Made by a program: the position numbers and the translations under genes. The notes under the pieces are model-generated. The model worked only from the letters and a program-made list of their open reading frames with translations, had not been told where the DNA came from and did no database searches. Below, piece after piece: positions 12,234 to 23,712 of a stretch of DNA of 64,000 nucleotides (position 1 is its first letter; each line of letters starts with the position of its first letter). Source of the stretch: Agelaius tricolor (lineage: Eukaryota; Chordata; Aves; Passeriformes; Icteridae); NCBI GenBank assembly GCA_023055355.1, contig JALJCS010000001.1:25295881-25359880 (forward strand). The letters run 5' to 3'.

Positions 12234-13532
12234 AACCTTACTCATGTGGGCCATCCCATTTAGAAATGCACATATGGGGCAGTGATGCCATACCCTAAAT
12301 GATCAAAGAAATAATCCAAATCCCAAATTCCTACTTTCATTAAAGCATGCACATAATCCTTAACATACCAAGTAGTGTTTTAAACAACTATTGAAAGCAG
12401 TAAGTGTTAGGCTCTGAAACTGATTATACATCTAAAAATCACTTTGGTTAATTAAATAATTTAGTTTCTATTCATATTCCACTGGCTCTTTCTCTCCTTT
12501 CATTAATTTTAACCCACAAAAAAACTGACTAAAATCACCCTCAGTGTAAGTGCATGCTCACAGTCTTTGTTCTAATCCCCACAGAGTGTTTGGTATTATT
12601 TTCAACTCAAACCTAATTAACAGTGTATGTTCTTTATTGAAATCTGAATGTTTCTGTATATTACATATCAATGCAGAGTCTTCTGTGCACTGTGGTTTTC
12701 AGAATATTGTTCTGGTCCATGTCTTTGTCCTTAATTTCAGGAGGCACCACATAACAGTAGAGATTCTTCTGACAGAAAACAAACCTTTTTTTTCTCCTTT
12801 TTTCTTTCTCCTGTATTTGTCCTGGTTTTAACACTGTGTGTATGTACTGCTTTAAAAGCTGTGTGTGATAGAGAATTGAAGAAGAGGCTTCAAAAAGAGG
12901 TGTCCTTTCCAAAACTACTAGTGGTGCCCTTAGTAAAGGGCATAGGAGTTAAATAAAAAGATTTTTCAAGATCAGGTGTGAGTTCCAGTGGTGCAGCAGT
13001 GTTGAGATGGTGACTGCTGTCAGTAGCCCTGATTCTGTCACTAGAGCAATGTTTCCAGTTCAACACAAGGCATATACATGTTTAGGTCCTTTTTGTGTGT
13101 CAGGTGGAAAAAGACTGTGTTGTAGAAGCCCTGCTTTGTACAAGATGACTCTGTTACTTACATGATGAAAAGTAAGCGTTTGCTGAAGTGTCTTAGTGAA
13201 ACAATGCCCAAACCTACAATGAAAAAAAGAAAATTCAAATGAAAACATCCAAGCAGAAGTAGATATGTGTATTAGCATGAAATATATTTGGAATGGCAGT
13301 GATGCAGCATCTCAGTCAATGTCAGAATTCTGCTTGGCCAGCTTGGCCTGCTGGTCACAGAGGTGAGTGCCTGTTTTGGAGAGAAGGGCTGCCTGCTTCA
13401 CTGGGGCTCAGGGCAGTAATCCCAACATTAGCATTGTTATACCTGTGTTGATGAAGGCACAGGCATGCCAAGATCTTGGTATGGACAGAATATAGTATCC
13501 CTAACTAGGTTTAAAACTCAAGTACCACTTAC

Positions 13533-13585
13533 CTTTATCGGCTCTCCTCAATGGCCATCTCCTATCATTTTAAGGTTCTTCAAAT
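13533..13585 (-). other. Possible non-coding exon (weak)
   Basis: On the minus strand a pyrimidine-rich tract ending in atgcag precedes a 53-bp segment, followed by a consensus donor (aaag|gtaagt). All three forward frames of the segment contain stops, so if it is spliced it would be a non-coding RNA exon. Chance pairs of splice sites are common, and no neighbouring exon was identified. Confidence 0.12.
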
Positions 13586-14504
13586 CTGCATAGTTGAAGT
13601 GAAGATATGAGAAGGATCACTCATGATGGGTAAGGGAGGCTGCTGGATAATTTAATTTTAAATGCAGTTGTATGGTAAGAGCTAGCTTTTTTCCCCTTTC
13701 TGACATCTTAGAGACATCATTGGGTTTCGGTGCCTTTAGCAATTCATTTATTTAGTTGTTCAGATAGAATTGAAATTGGAAGGCTTATTTCTAATGAATC
13801 ATTCTTTGTTGGTAATATTCAGTAGGGGGACACTGTTTTGTGTTTTATCCTCAATTACTGATATTGAATGGATTTTTCTAGAGTAATAAAAGAGGTTCTG
13901 ATAAAATGAGTATGGATCCCCCATGAAATTTCATTTTCAGTATGACATTCTTTCAGACATAAAGATTTTTAGAAACTGCTTGTGGATGGATATTGATTAT
14001 GGAACAGATTTTTTAGGATAACTGACTACAGCTGTTAAGGCTACATAATATCCTAGACTACATCTAAAGGTAAGCAAATCATATGTTGAGATTAAGAGGA
14101 CACAAGGATTACATAATTTTTATGTGGCAGCAAATAGTACTTCTCTGGACAAGCACAGTAAACCCAACCCAGAATTCAGCAAGAGTTTCTGCCCTCAATC
14201 ATCTGGGGCTGGAGATGATTTTAGAACTACCTTACTTAATTCAGACAGTGATAACTTATTTTTTAAACCTAACTGTCTTTGTTGGAATGCTTCAAAATTT
14301 GGATACCCATTTGAATACAGTTGTCAAAATCTGAGATGTGCTATTTTCTGTTGGTTTGTGTCTGCCATTTAAAAATACAAGTGACTTAGATCACTCTCCC
14401 ATGTGAGTGTAAAGTCTACAGAGGGAAAAATAGGATAGCAAAATAAAAGTAACCGGATTCTATTTGAGGTGTTCCTGAAGCAGTATGGAAAACTGCTCCA
14501 GGGG

Positions 14505-14645
14505 CACCTGGGTTCTCCATTGATCTAGTGACCTCAGGCAAGTTGCATCACCTCTCAGTTCTTCATGAACCAGAGATAATGCTCAAGGCCTCCTTTTGTC
14601 ACATGCTGTCAGATCTGTTGATGAAAGGTGCTTCACAGAAATAAT
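14505..14645 (+). mobile_element. MIR-type amniote SINE relic
   Basis: In plus orientation the sequence follows the CORE-SINE order: cacctgggttct (14506), gtgacctcaggcaagt (14528), cacctctcagttctt (14550), cagagataatgctc (about 14571), then the 3' end agatctgttgatgaaaggtg (14611-14630) and cttcacag. The core (gacc..gggcaagtca.tt.acctctctg) and the amniote tail (gagatctactgatgaaa...) are established features of MIR/MIR1_Amn as I recall them. The tRNA-like 5' part upstream of 14500 is too decayed to call. Such copies are rare in birds and predate the bird-mammal split, so this copy is very old. Survival of the core in readable form is notable. Confidence 0.75.
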
Positions 14646-16829
14646 AACCCTATTCACAGAGAATTTAATGTGTTATTTTCAAACTTTTTTTTCATGTTAG
14701 TGCAAATGGATTCAGGAGTTCTGGAACTGGGAAGCCCAATATGTGCTCTAGGCTACTCCAGCTCTTCAGGGCAAATTTGTCCTGAAAAACAGATATTTTT
14801 TTATGTGTCTCTCCTAAAAGGATTCTGAATATATGATATGTTATCTTCTTATTCTTTTTCATACTCTTGTCCTTGGTTGGTTGTCCCCTTTTTTTTTCTT
14901 CCCCTTCACTCCAAGTCTTGCAGAAACTCAGTCTTTGAACTATTCATTCCTGTCAAATCAGGCCGACATGACCTAAAGGATCAGAAGCTGTTATGGGGGT
15001 GGGATGGATGGACAGAAAGTCTTGTGTAGCATGATTGTGTAGGTCTCTTATCCTTAGGAAACCAGGGCAAAAGTCATGCCTGCCTTCATTCCCTCTGCTT
15101 TGAAAACCATAGAATGGACTTGCCAAAAGTCTCCAAACATGAAGCTATCTTTATCCTTAGCAAATAGGATGGAATTCTAGCCAAAAAGTGAAAGAATAGG
15201 ATTTACAACACAGATGGGACTGCTTTATGCATGAATAGAACAGGTGAGGCACAAATTAAAATCCTCATGACTGCATAAACTGATCCAGGAAAGCTGCTAC
15301 AGCTTCCAACAGAGGAAATGGGAAAAGTTGTGTATAGGATTCCCAGTTCTGTGCAGCACTGAGGTGTCCAGAGAAGACAAAAGAATATCTGGTTAGCTTT
15401 AGGAAGGGCAGCAGGAAGGAAAGCAATAGTCTGATTTGTTCACAGTAATGAAATCAAGCCTCAGCACCAAGAAAGAGGTAAGGTAGATATTTTATGGGAG
15501 AGAGGGAACCTTTCTAAGGCAAAGGTTGAATTAATTAGGTGGGACCTCTACAACCTCTGTTTCAAAAACTGGTTTTTAGAACAGGATTATGCAACAGGAA
15601 TTACATAAGAATACCTAATAACTTCAAGGCCTCCTGAGCTCCATTTGAACCACCTTTTCTATGATTTTTCCATGAAGTACAGGTTGCATTGTGAAACACA
15701 GATATGCAGTGACATAAACAAGACCTTTGTGCACTAAGCTGTTAAGGTTTGTCTGCCTGGAGACTGACAGAGCTGAAAGTTTGTCTTATGCAAAGCAAAG
15801 CTGCTAATAGAAATACTGTCCTAAATGAGTCATTCAGCCCTCAGAGGAGGGAGAACCAAAGCCTTTGAAAATAGCCCCAGCTTGCCAATAGCATCGGGAC
15901 TCAGAAGCACTTTCAGCAGCATTATGAGCACAACTCATAGGATGGTAGCATAATAAACACCACAAAGAACTGCTGCCTTGCTAAAGGCTACAAACACTTT
16001 TACCTCATCTGGGCAGCTCCCAGCAGAAAGAAGCTTCTCATCCTTGGTTTCAGTCATAGGTACTGGGAGCTGATGGCATGTGAGGTGATGAAGCAGCATC
16101 CATGTCATGTCCACAGCTAGAGAAATATTAATATTAGAGAAAGGCATTATCTATCAAGAAAACAAGTTGCTGTTTGTTGTGAACTTGGATGACAGAATTC
16201 AACAAGTGCTATTGCATCAAAGGTCCAGATCCCAAACCCTTACTCATGCATGCAGTTTTATTTAATCTTCCCTGTAGTCAGGTGCTTGTTTAGCCCCATA
16301 ATAATTTCCTGAGATACTGACAGAAATCACTACCAGCTCAGAAGTCAGTTGTAGTATCTTTGAGCACTGCCCAATGACACTGGATCTAGCAGCAGAATTC
16401 GTGCATAGTGCTGAAATTTGGCTATACAGCAATTCACTGCTGCTTGGTTATTTTGTCTCCCCATTACTGCTGATATGTACTTTTCCATTAATTTTCATGG
16501 ACAGTTATGGATAAAAATCCAAGTTTTAAGTTTTACACAAATATATTTGCTTGGAAAGAAAGTCTTTAACTCAGCAATATTACATTTTCAAAAAACAAAA
16601 TCCATCAAAACTTTTTATCAGAAAACTGTAAAACAAAAGAAAAGGTTAATAATGTTTTATTACATCTTCTCTAGCACTTTCTAGTTTAACTAAATTTACT
16701 GAGAAAAGCCTCTAGTTTTCCAGTCAGCACAAGTACCAGGCTTACAAAAACACTTTTGCTCTACAGAAAAACAGCATGAAGAGTTGCTTATGGGGGAATT
16801 CTAACTTGTCACATTAAACTTACTGAGCC

Positions 16830-17170
16830 GGGAGAGAACAGAAACCCCGACAAATCCGCGGATGGTGATGCTTGCAGCCTGCCTTGAACCCACCAAGTAT
16901 GACGAACAGTGACACTGCTGTCTCAATGTATTGCTGACAGAGCTGCTGTACTCATTAACCTTTGATGAAACAAGATGTCACTTTGTTCACATCAAATGCT
17001 CCTTGATGCCAGCGCTCAGAGACTGTTTTTGTTGCTGATGCAGACATCAGCTATTGTTGAAAACATTCTCTTTCCCTCCCAGCGTTTCACTGCCCATGAG
17101 GATTTATAGGTGCTGATCATTATCAATCTGCAAATGGAGTCTGAAGCCAAGAGTGCATGTTTAATTTCTG
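16830..17170. promoter_or_regulatory. Candidate conserved non-coding element (enhancer-like)
   Basis: This segment keeps several CpGs (gagccggg, cccgac, atccgcggat, gacgaac, cagcgctc, cagcgttt) in a CpG-poor region and has no repeats. It contains the palindrome atccgcggat (16854-16863). Dense factor-like words include ctcattaacctttgatga (homeodomain plus TCF/LEF-like), ctttgttcacatcaaa, ctattgttga (SOX-like) and tgctgatgcagacatc. Textures like this are typical of deeply conserved enhancers near developmental genes. The regulatory call is inference, since I cannot see conservation. Confidence 0.3.
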
Positions 17171-20100
17171 TAGCTATCAATTACTTATTTTTTATTAAAA
17201 ATCTTTAATTTAAACATAATTCAACTATATTTAAACTCCTGAAAATGTTAAGTTCTTGATGTGCTACAGGATGCTGCCAGGAACTCAAGGACACATTTGA
17301 GTGATCCTTTCATTTTTCTCTTTGAGGCTACTGGAACTACTAAAGAATTATTTACAGCATTAGAGCTACATGCTAGAAGCACATTGTAGTGGGAAGAGGC
17401 ATTGAGTTGTGTAACATTCCAGTCAGCATTGTGACTAAACAGTGGGGTAGCATGGATTAAAACAGACTGTTCCTAGTTCCTGATCTGTTCTCCAACCTTT
17501 TATCAGCACTGCTTCTATTATCAGTATGAAGAGCCAATCTTGCTGTTCTATGTACAGCAAATATCATGTTATCTAGTAAGGAAATCCTGACTGACTGGGA
17601 ATTCCTTGATCTGGGAATAATTTTTGTTTAGTCCTTACTTTGAATGATAAGTACATTTATATTGCTATAAGATAAATGAAAGCAGAAAAAGAAAGCAAAG
17701 AAAAAATTATTTCCTTGCTGAATACAGAAATTTTCAGTACTGAAAGCCTGAGATCAGGGGTGCATGTTCTCCCGGTTGCTTTTGTGTCTGTTATTTTAGT
17801 GGACAGAGCAATATTTACAGATGACCTCTAATGATATTCTTTCCCCTTTAAAGTCCTCAGTATCCTTTTCCTTCATTAGGGGACTTTGCAGTTTTTACAT
17901 TCAATTTGTTTGACTCAATTTTTATTTTTTTTCACAATTAACTCAGTCATTACACCTGTCGTGCAAATGTAACATCTTGGGAAGCATTTGAAGATAAGAG
18001 TAGGGATTCTTCTAATTTGCAGTTGTGCAAAATAAGAGCATCTGATCATAGTTCAGTGCTGGAATTCTAGCTAAAGGTCATGCCATGCCTCAGGGGGTGA
18101 TGAGCCATCAAAGCTTTGTGGGATAATGTAGCTCTAGAAGTGTTTTTAAAGAAAAAGATTTGAGGGAAGCTAGGTAAACCAGCAAATTTTTTAGGGCATA
18201 GGAGATTTCAGACTCTTGCAGTAAGAGGAGGCAGCAGAAATGAATCTTAAAGACAGAAAGTGTAAGTAGATGAGATGCAGACAGAAGTATTTTAATAGGA
18301 AATGTAGGAAATATTAATAGTTTGCTTAACACTGAAGTGCATCTGTCCCATATTGAGTGATGAAAGCCCGGGAGATTAACCATCCCCACAAGTCCAGCTT
18401 TACAAGATGAACATGTGATATTCACAGAATAGCAAACTTACATGAAATGTGACCATGCCACTAAACAGCAACACAAAGGAAAGTGCATCTGAGAATGCTC
18501 ATGGAATATGATCAAGCATAGCTGATACAGACTCCTTGAAAGGTGCTGCTAAATACACTCATTTAAAGACTTTCACCTGTTGCTTTAAATCATTCATAGC
18601 CCTGGCATGTCTGCCAGCACTGTGACCCCTAGTACAGAGTGAGGAACTTCAAAGGCAGAAGGGAGCAGATCAGGTCTCAGGTAGGCGTTGCACCCTTGTT
18701 ATGGATAAAAGAAGTGACAGTAAGTTATAAAACAGGTGGAATTGGGATATTGCAAGCCTCATGTGAGTAACCCAACAAATAATTCTGCCCATGCAGAAAC
18801 ACAAAGAAGGGGTTTTAAAATATTTTTTTTTTATCTCAAAGATGTGTGAAAATACATGGGCTATACACTGATTCATTATAAAAAGCCCTTCTTGACTTCA
18901 TTGATTTTTTTTTTTTACATTTTTTCAGTCCAAGAAGGATTTACACTCTCTGAAACTGCCTGTAAAGCCAAAGGAAAATAAAATCATTACTAAATTTTCA
19001 TCAATTAGGTTAATCTTTTGGAGATACATCACCATGCCATGTAACATCTCTGCTGCCAGGCCACTTATGGTCAGGTATTTACTGCCAGGCATGATTTTCT
19101 GCTGAAATGGCTGTTTTCTCTGGAAATACACACAATGCTGCTTCCCAACTTTAAATGTTCTTAATTTGCTTTTAGGTACAACATGTACAGACTGGTTTTA
19201 AAACAGTAGAATTGCTCCTTGGAAATGAACTGTAGTTAAAATGGAAGACAAGCTCATTTGCAATCAGAACCAACAAGTCTGAAAACATGCTCTGGGTATC
19301 TAATATCAGGCCAATTTCAGTAATGTTCACTTGACTATGTCCTGTATAATCTGTAGTTATTGTACCAGAAAAAGTCTGTTATGAATGTTTATTGCTTCTA
19401 ATCACTGAATACTAACATCAGAACCCTTTTTGAACAAGAATAAAAACACTTTCTCAAATCCCCTTCAGAGATAACAATTTGCAGGGTATTTATCTTAACT
19501 AAGGGAAACTGAAAGAGTTAATCACATTCATAATAATGCTGATGATATGAGTTTCAGGGTTTCTGTATGGTCCTAGACAAAACTGACTTTGGAGAACATT
19601 ATTTGTCATCTTAATAGAGGCCCCAAAGAAGTGCTTTCCAGTGCTTTTACAACAGTAAAGCAGAACCCTGCCCAAGCCCCCACTGTAATGAGTATCTGCT
19701 CTCTCTGCTAATACACACTTACATCCTGTCTGCCATACTGACAAAACCCCTGCTGCAGTCTTTGAACTTTTCACACATGAGTGTTTTCAGAGTTAAAATT
19801 CTGTATAGCAGAGTGTTTGGGAAGGAGTTTTAGTTTTTTAGCAGTGATTGTCTTTTAAAGTTGGTAATCATTTTAATTTTTTTTAAGTTTACTTTGGTGG
19901 CTGTTTACTTTTCTGCTGGTAAAGGAGAGGGGGGAGGAGGGGAAAGTTTTGTCGTCTCCTCTGAGTGGCCAGAGCCTGTCTGTGACCTTCTTTGAGAAGT
20001 GATTTCAATGAGTTAGAAATGCTTTCTCTAGTGTTTCTATGTACTTTCTCCCAGGTTTTGAGATCCAGTGTGTATCACAGGAGTTCAGGTTTCATAGTGC

Positions 20101-21299
20101 CCTTGAGCAGAGTGTGTTTCTAAGACAAACAGCAGCCTGATGGTTGCACTGAAATGCAACACTGCATAGCCCCACTGACATGAGGAAGCTGGATGAATGC
20201 CAGTGGAATGTAGGCCTGGTGGAGATGTGGTGGTCTCTGCTGGGAGAAAGGGCATTTTCTGGAGGCTGGAAATGTGTGATGTTCACATCCAGCTCCAGAG
20301 ACAGCAAATTATGGTAATCAACAGTTATTTGGCTCACCATGGCCAGATGCTTCTCTGACAGGAAGGGACAATATATTCTGTAAAGCTGGAAATAAAAACT
20401 GATATATTTCCAAAATGCCTCTGCTATCCCTCCATCCAGACCAAGATTTCAGACCACTCCTTTGGAAGATCTTATTCAGTGACAGAGGAGACAGCATCTT
20501 ATTTCATGCTTTAGAACATTTACTGTTTTTAATCAGCTCAGTTTTGGTCTTTCCCATGGTACTGAGTCAAGACCTCTTCCTCCCTGAATGGATTTCCTTA
20601 CCAAATTCAGTTAATCTAGCCTGACTCAGTATAAAGTAGTGCTGCATAGGAATTGTCAGTGTTATCTTTGTCAGTGGACGCTGTGGGAGCAATTCCAGTA
20701 AACCTCTGGTGCATGTGTATGAAGGTTGAAAGATCTCCTGTCCTAAAAAAGAGAAACACAATCTTGAAGTAAACATAATGTTCAATATGATAAGTTAGCT
20801 TTTACTGTTTTTTTTCCACCAGAAGAGAAATTGGGTGCCTAAAATATGGGCACAAGTTTAAGCCCATTCTCATATCCCAGGGCACTGAGTTGGGCTGCTT
20901 TCCATCCTTCAGACAGAGCTGTTGGAAGCTGTGAGTTTTGCCTACTGCCAAAACTGAATTTGAAATGCTCTCTTGTAATTTTTCATCATCTCTTTTCACA
21001 TCACTGCTGATTATCACTGATATTGGCTTGGAAAAGGAGACACTCTCCTATATAATCATGCAACCACCACAGTGTGCAAACTTCGCCTGGGCAACCTTTC
21101 TTCCTGCCATGCTCTGCACAAATTTGCAATGGCTGCTCTTGTAGCACAGGCGAGTTTCAGGGCTTAATGGGTTGGTGCCCACAGACCCAAACTCTTGGCA
21201 GGAATAGTGAAGTTAATTACTTTCCATTAAGGTGATGTCCTGGCTCACAGAAACTTTTCCTGGTGACTTCAGCACAGCTTGGATTTCACCCTTCAAATA

Positions 21300-21560
21300 C
21301 CAGTGACTGTGCAACAAAAGAATGTGTCCTGCCAATTTGTGAACCTTTGATTTCGGCTGCTGCTGCCCTACTTAGCGCTCTGTGCCGGCTTAGCGGTGTC
21401 TGGCAGCCGTGGGCTGATCCTCCCCACTCCTGGGCTTGGCTTCCCCCAGCCTGCAACTAATAAGTGATGTATTATTTTATTTACCCACTAGTCTAATCTC
21501 TAACTGTACTGGACCCTGTTACCGGACACTTCTGTCTGTTGTAGGAACTTCAGATTTTAT
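21300..21560. promoter_or_regulatory. GC/CpG-richer patch, candidate regulatory element
   Basis: The CpGs in ttcggc, agcgct, gccggc, agcggt, gccgtg and accgga cluster within about 200 bp, the densest such cluster outside the LTR near the right end. It is flanked by taataagtgatgtattatttt. It is too short and not dense enough to be a classic CpG island. It could be an old promoter, a conserved element or an exon remnant. The overlapping frame (21263-21460, +, 65 codons) has no known match. Confidence 0.2.
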
Positions 21561-21827
21561 TTTGGAAACTTGGCGAGTGGCAAGCTAACCACAAAGGCTA
21601 GGAATAGGAATAGCAGCATATGTGCACTTTAGAGAACAGTTGGACTAAATTGCAACAAATCCCAGAAATTCTGCAGGTCTCACATACGCAAGGGACGTTC
21701 ATTTTTTAAGCTGTCATTGGTCCCGTGTATCTCAAGGACACCATGTCAGCTATTTTAGGTAGCCAGTGCATAGCCAGTTACATTTTATTTGTTTTGGGAG
21801 TGAAGGAGAAAAAAATCTTTAAAACCC

Positions 21828-21865
21828 TTTTTTTTTTATTCTTTTCTTTTTTTTTTTTTTTTTTT
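21828..21865. repeat. Poly-T tract
   Basis: An 11-T run and a 19-T run are separated by attcttttc. It is simple sequence read directly. The following ggtaag is not preceded by an acceptor-like AG. Confidence 0.9.
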
Positions 21866-22085
21866 GGTAAGATTTTTAATTGTCTGTGAAGCTTTCTGAA
21901 GGATATGTTTTTTTCTTTGTTGATGAATTATCAAAGGTTCTTGACCTCATGGTAAAAAATTTCGTTCAAGGTTACAAAGAACATTTAAGACAATTCAAGT
22001 AAATATTCTCATTGACTTTAAGGGGGTTGATTACCAGCAGTAATCACGTGCAGAAGAGTTTTCTGCACTAGCTCTCAGTTAAATT

Positions 22086-22180
22086 TAAACCTCGGCAAAA
22101 TACCCACTGGAGTCAACTGGAATTTTTTCCAGAGTAGGGAGTGAATATGAAACTGAGGACAGTCTTGAGGACCAGACCCA
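22086..22180. mobile_element. Relic of an ancient amniote palindromic repeat
   Basis: The pattern ggcaaaatacccactggagt, caactggaattttttcc, agagtagggagtg, then accagaccc follows a repeat abundant in reptile and bird genomes. In my memory its consensus runs gcaaaactcccattgacttcaatgggagttttgcc...agtaaggactgcaggatcaggccc. The half-decayed inverted arms (ccactggagtcaactgg) are visible. A second shred, tctcattgactttaa, lies at about 22007. Family assignment is from recall and no database was searched. Confidence 0.45.
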
Positions 22181-22699
22181 CGTTAAATAGTTCTACTCCC
22201 TAAATACAAACAGCTGAAAGTTTCTGGAGAAGCCAAGACAAATACCTTTCTTCTGTACCTTTTTCTTTGCCAGCCAAATCTAATTTTTACAATTGATGTG
22301 ATAAATGCTGCTGAAGTGACATGGAAGTGGAATGTGTCTGAAAATTAAATGTCACTTCTGCCTATAGTTGGTACAGTCTGCTTCTCAATTTAACTTATAT
22401 TTAATATGTATCTAGTCCCAAATGCTGCTCAGCTTGTTTAGTTTTTTTTTAAATTTATGTAGTATGTAGAGACAATCAAGGCACTATGTTCTTTCCATAA
22501 GGTTTTTCCTTTCATAGCACAAGGCTGGAATGGAAATAATATGAGAGGGAAAGTGTGCTTCACCAATGCCAGGAAAAGAAAAGTATACAAAGTTAAAGCT
22601 TTTGATTTAAAGAACACAAAGTTTAAAGTTTAAAAATCGAATAACTTCCTCCAATTTTTGGATACTTGGGACCAATTTTCAAATGCAGATTTTTCCTTT

Positions 22700-22780
22700 A
22701 AAAAAAGCCCACAAGCCCAACAAACAAAAAACCACCCAAAGCCCCCCAGCAACAAAACAAACCTGAAACAAAACAAATAC
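22700..22780. repeat. A/C-rich low-complexity tract
   Basis: A run of 7 A is followed by repeated caaacaaaa and accaccc-type words. It is low complexity with no coding or element signature. Confidence 0.85.
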
Positions 22781-23599
22781 TCTCCACAAATGTCCTTTTA
22801 ATGCCCTCTCTTATTACCTTACTGTGATGGACCTCTTCTTCCCTGGTCTTTTTACTCCGACTGACAAGTAATCTTAGCCTGCTAATCCTGACCCTTAAAC
22901 TCTGCTACATTATAATTAACTTTCAGTGTCTCATGACTCTGATTTTTATGTATTAAATGCATGCCTTGTTATCCACTCAGTGCTGCATAAGACACCGGTT
23001 TCACAAAGAATGGAATCCAGTGCTTGGGAGGGAGCTTTATTCATCCATAAGACAAATAAACCCTATTTCCAGGACTTAAGTGACATTAGAGGTTTGTTGA
23101 TATTGAGAAATTTAATCTGCCAAATGCTTAGAAAAATACTTTCCAGCTAAATTCACAGACTTCCATTAAATCTCCACTGATTTAGATTGTAAGGATTTTC
23201 TTCTAGGTTAACTTAATGGATTGAAAAAAAATATTGCCTAAACCATTGTAATTTCCTTTTTTTGGGGGGGATACTAGTCAGCTGGCAGAGAGTCCTCGCA
23301 AGATCCATTTGTAAGGTGATGATTTTCCACGGAAAAATGATGAGTTTGTTTACGAAACAGAAAACTTTGAATCAGTAAAACTCCCATCCAGAGAGAAGCT
23401 GAATGACTCATGGGATGAAAGAACTTACTTACACTTGGAATCAAATTCATCAGATTTAATACTGGAATACTGAAAGATTCAAAATTAAAACTTCTGTGAC
23501 AAGCAGAGCAGGAAGGGCAGGATCTTACATTTCTTAAAGCATGTGCTTCAAAAATGAACTTTTCTTTCCAAATAAGTCAGTTTATTGTTATTTTTCCAG

Positions 23600-23712
23600 G
23601 TTTTGATGAAAACAAACAAGATTCAGATATTAAATATCTTGTTTCCACGAGAAATAACAAGTTATCTTTAGAACAGCAGATGTTATTTCTTCAGATGAGA
23701 AAGGTGCACTTT
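23600..23712 (+). other. Possible coding exon, unrecognised
   Basis: The pyrimidine-rich stretch tttattgttatttttccag ends in an AG at 23598-23599. It opens a frame that stays open well past 23712 to a stop at about 23769. The translated segment begins GFDENKQDSDIKYLVS and includes LSLEQQMLFLQMRK. It is hydrophilic, with a composition more protein-like than most chance frames here. A weak donor (aaag|gtgcac) would end the exon near 23703. I do not recognise the peptide and no partner exon is visible. Chance remains the leading explanation. Confidence 0.15.

Larger units (their letters stand above)
7836..14504. other. Non-coding DNA, no gene seen
   Basis: There is no gene-like open frame. Structural items are listed separately: adjoining hairpins (9056-9103), a tandem decamer (10091-10110), a triplicated 11-mer (11805-11842), an inverted repeat (12199-12233) and a splice-site-bounded segment on the minus strand (13533-13585). 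A G/T-rich patch with ggttggttggtt lies at 10921-10962. The rest is AT-rich unique sequence with no transposon I recognise. Confidence 0.7.
14646..22085. other. Non-coding DNA, no gene seen
   Basis: There are no gene-like frames. A motif-dense candidate element at 16830-17170 and a GC/CpG-richer patch at 21300-21560 are listed separately. A purine-rich tract with gggggg and gggg runs lies near 19930-19945, with too few G-runs for a confident quadruplex. A T-rich tract is at 21828-21865. No transposon is recognised. Confidence 0.7.

Noticed and set aside
19926..19946. G-quadruplex
   Set aside because: Only two long G-runs are present, so the four-run requirement is not met convincingly.
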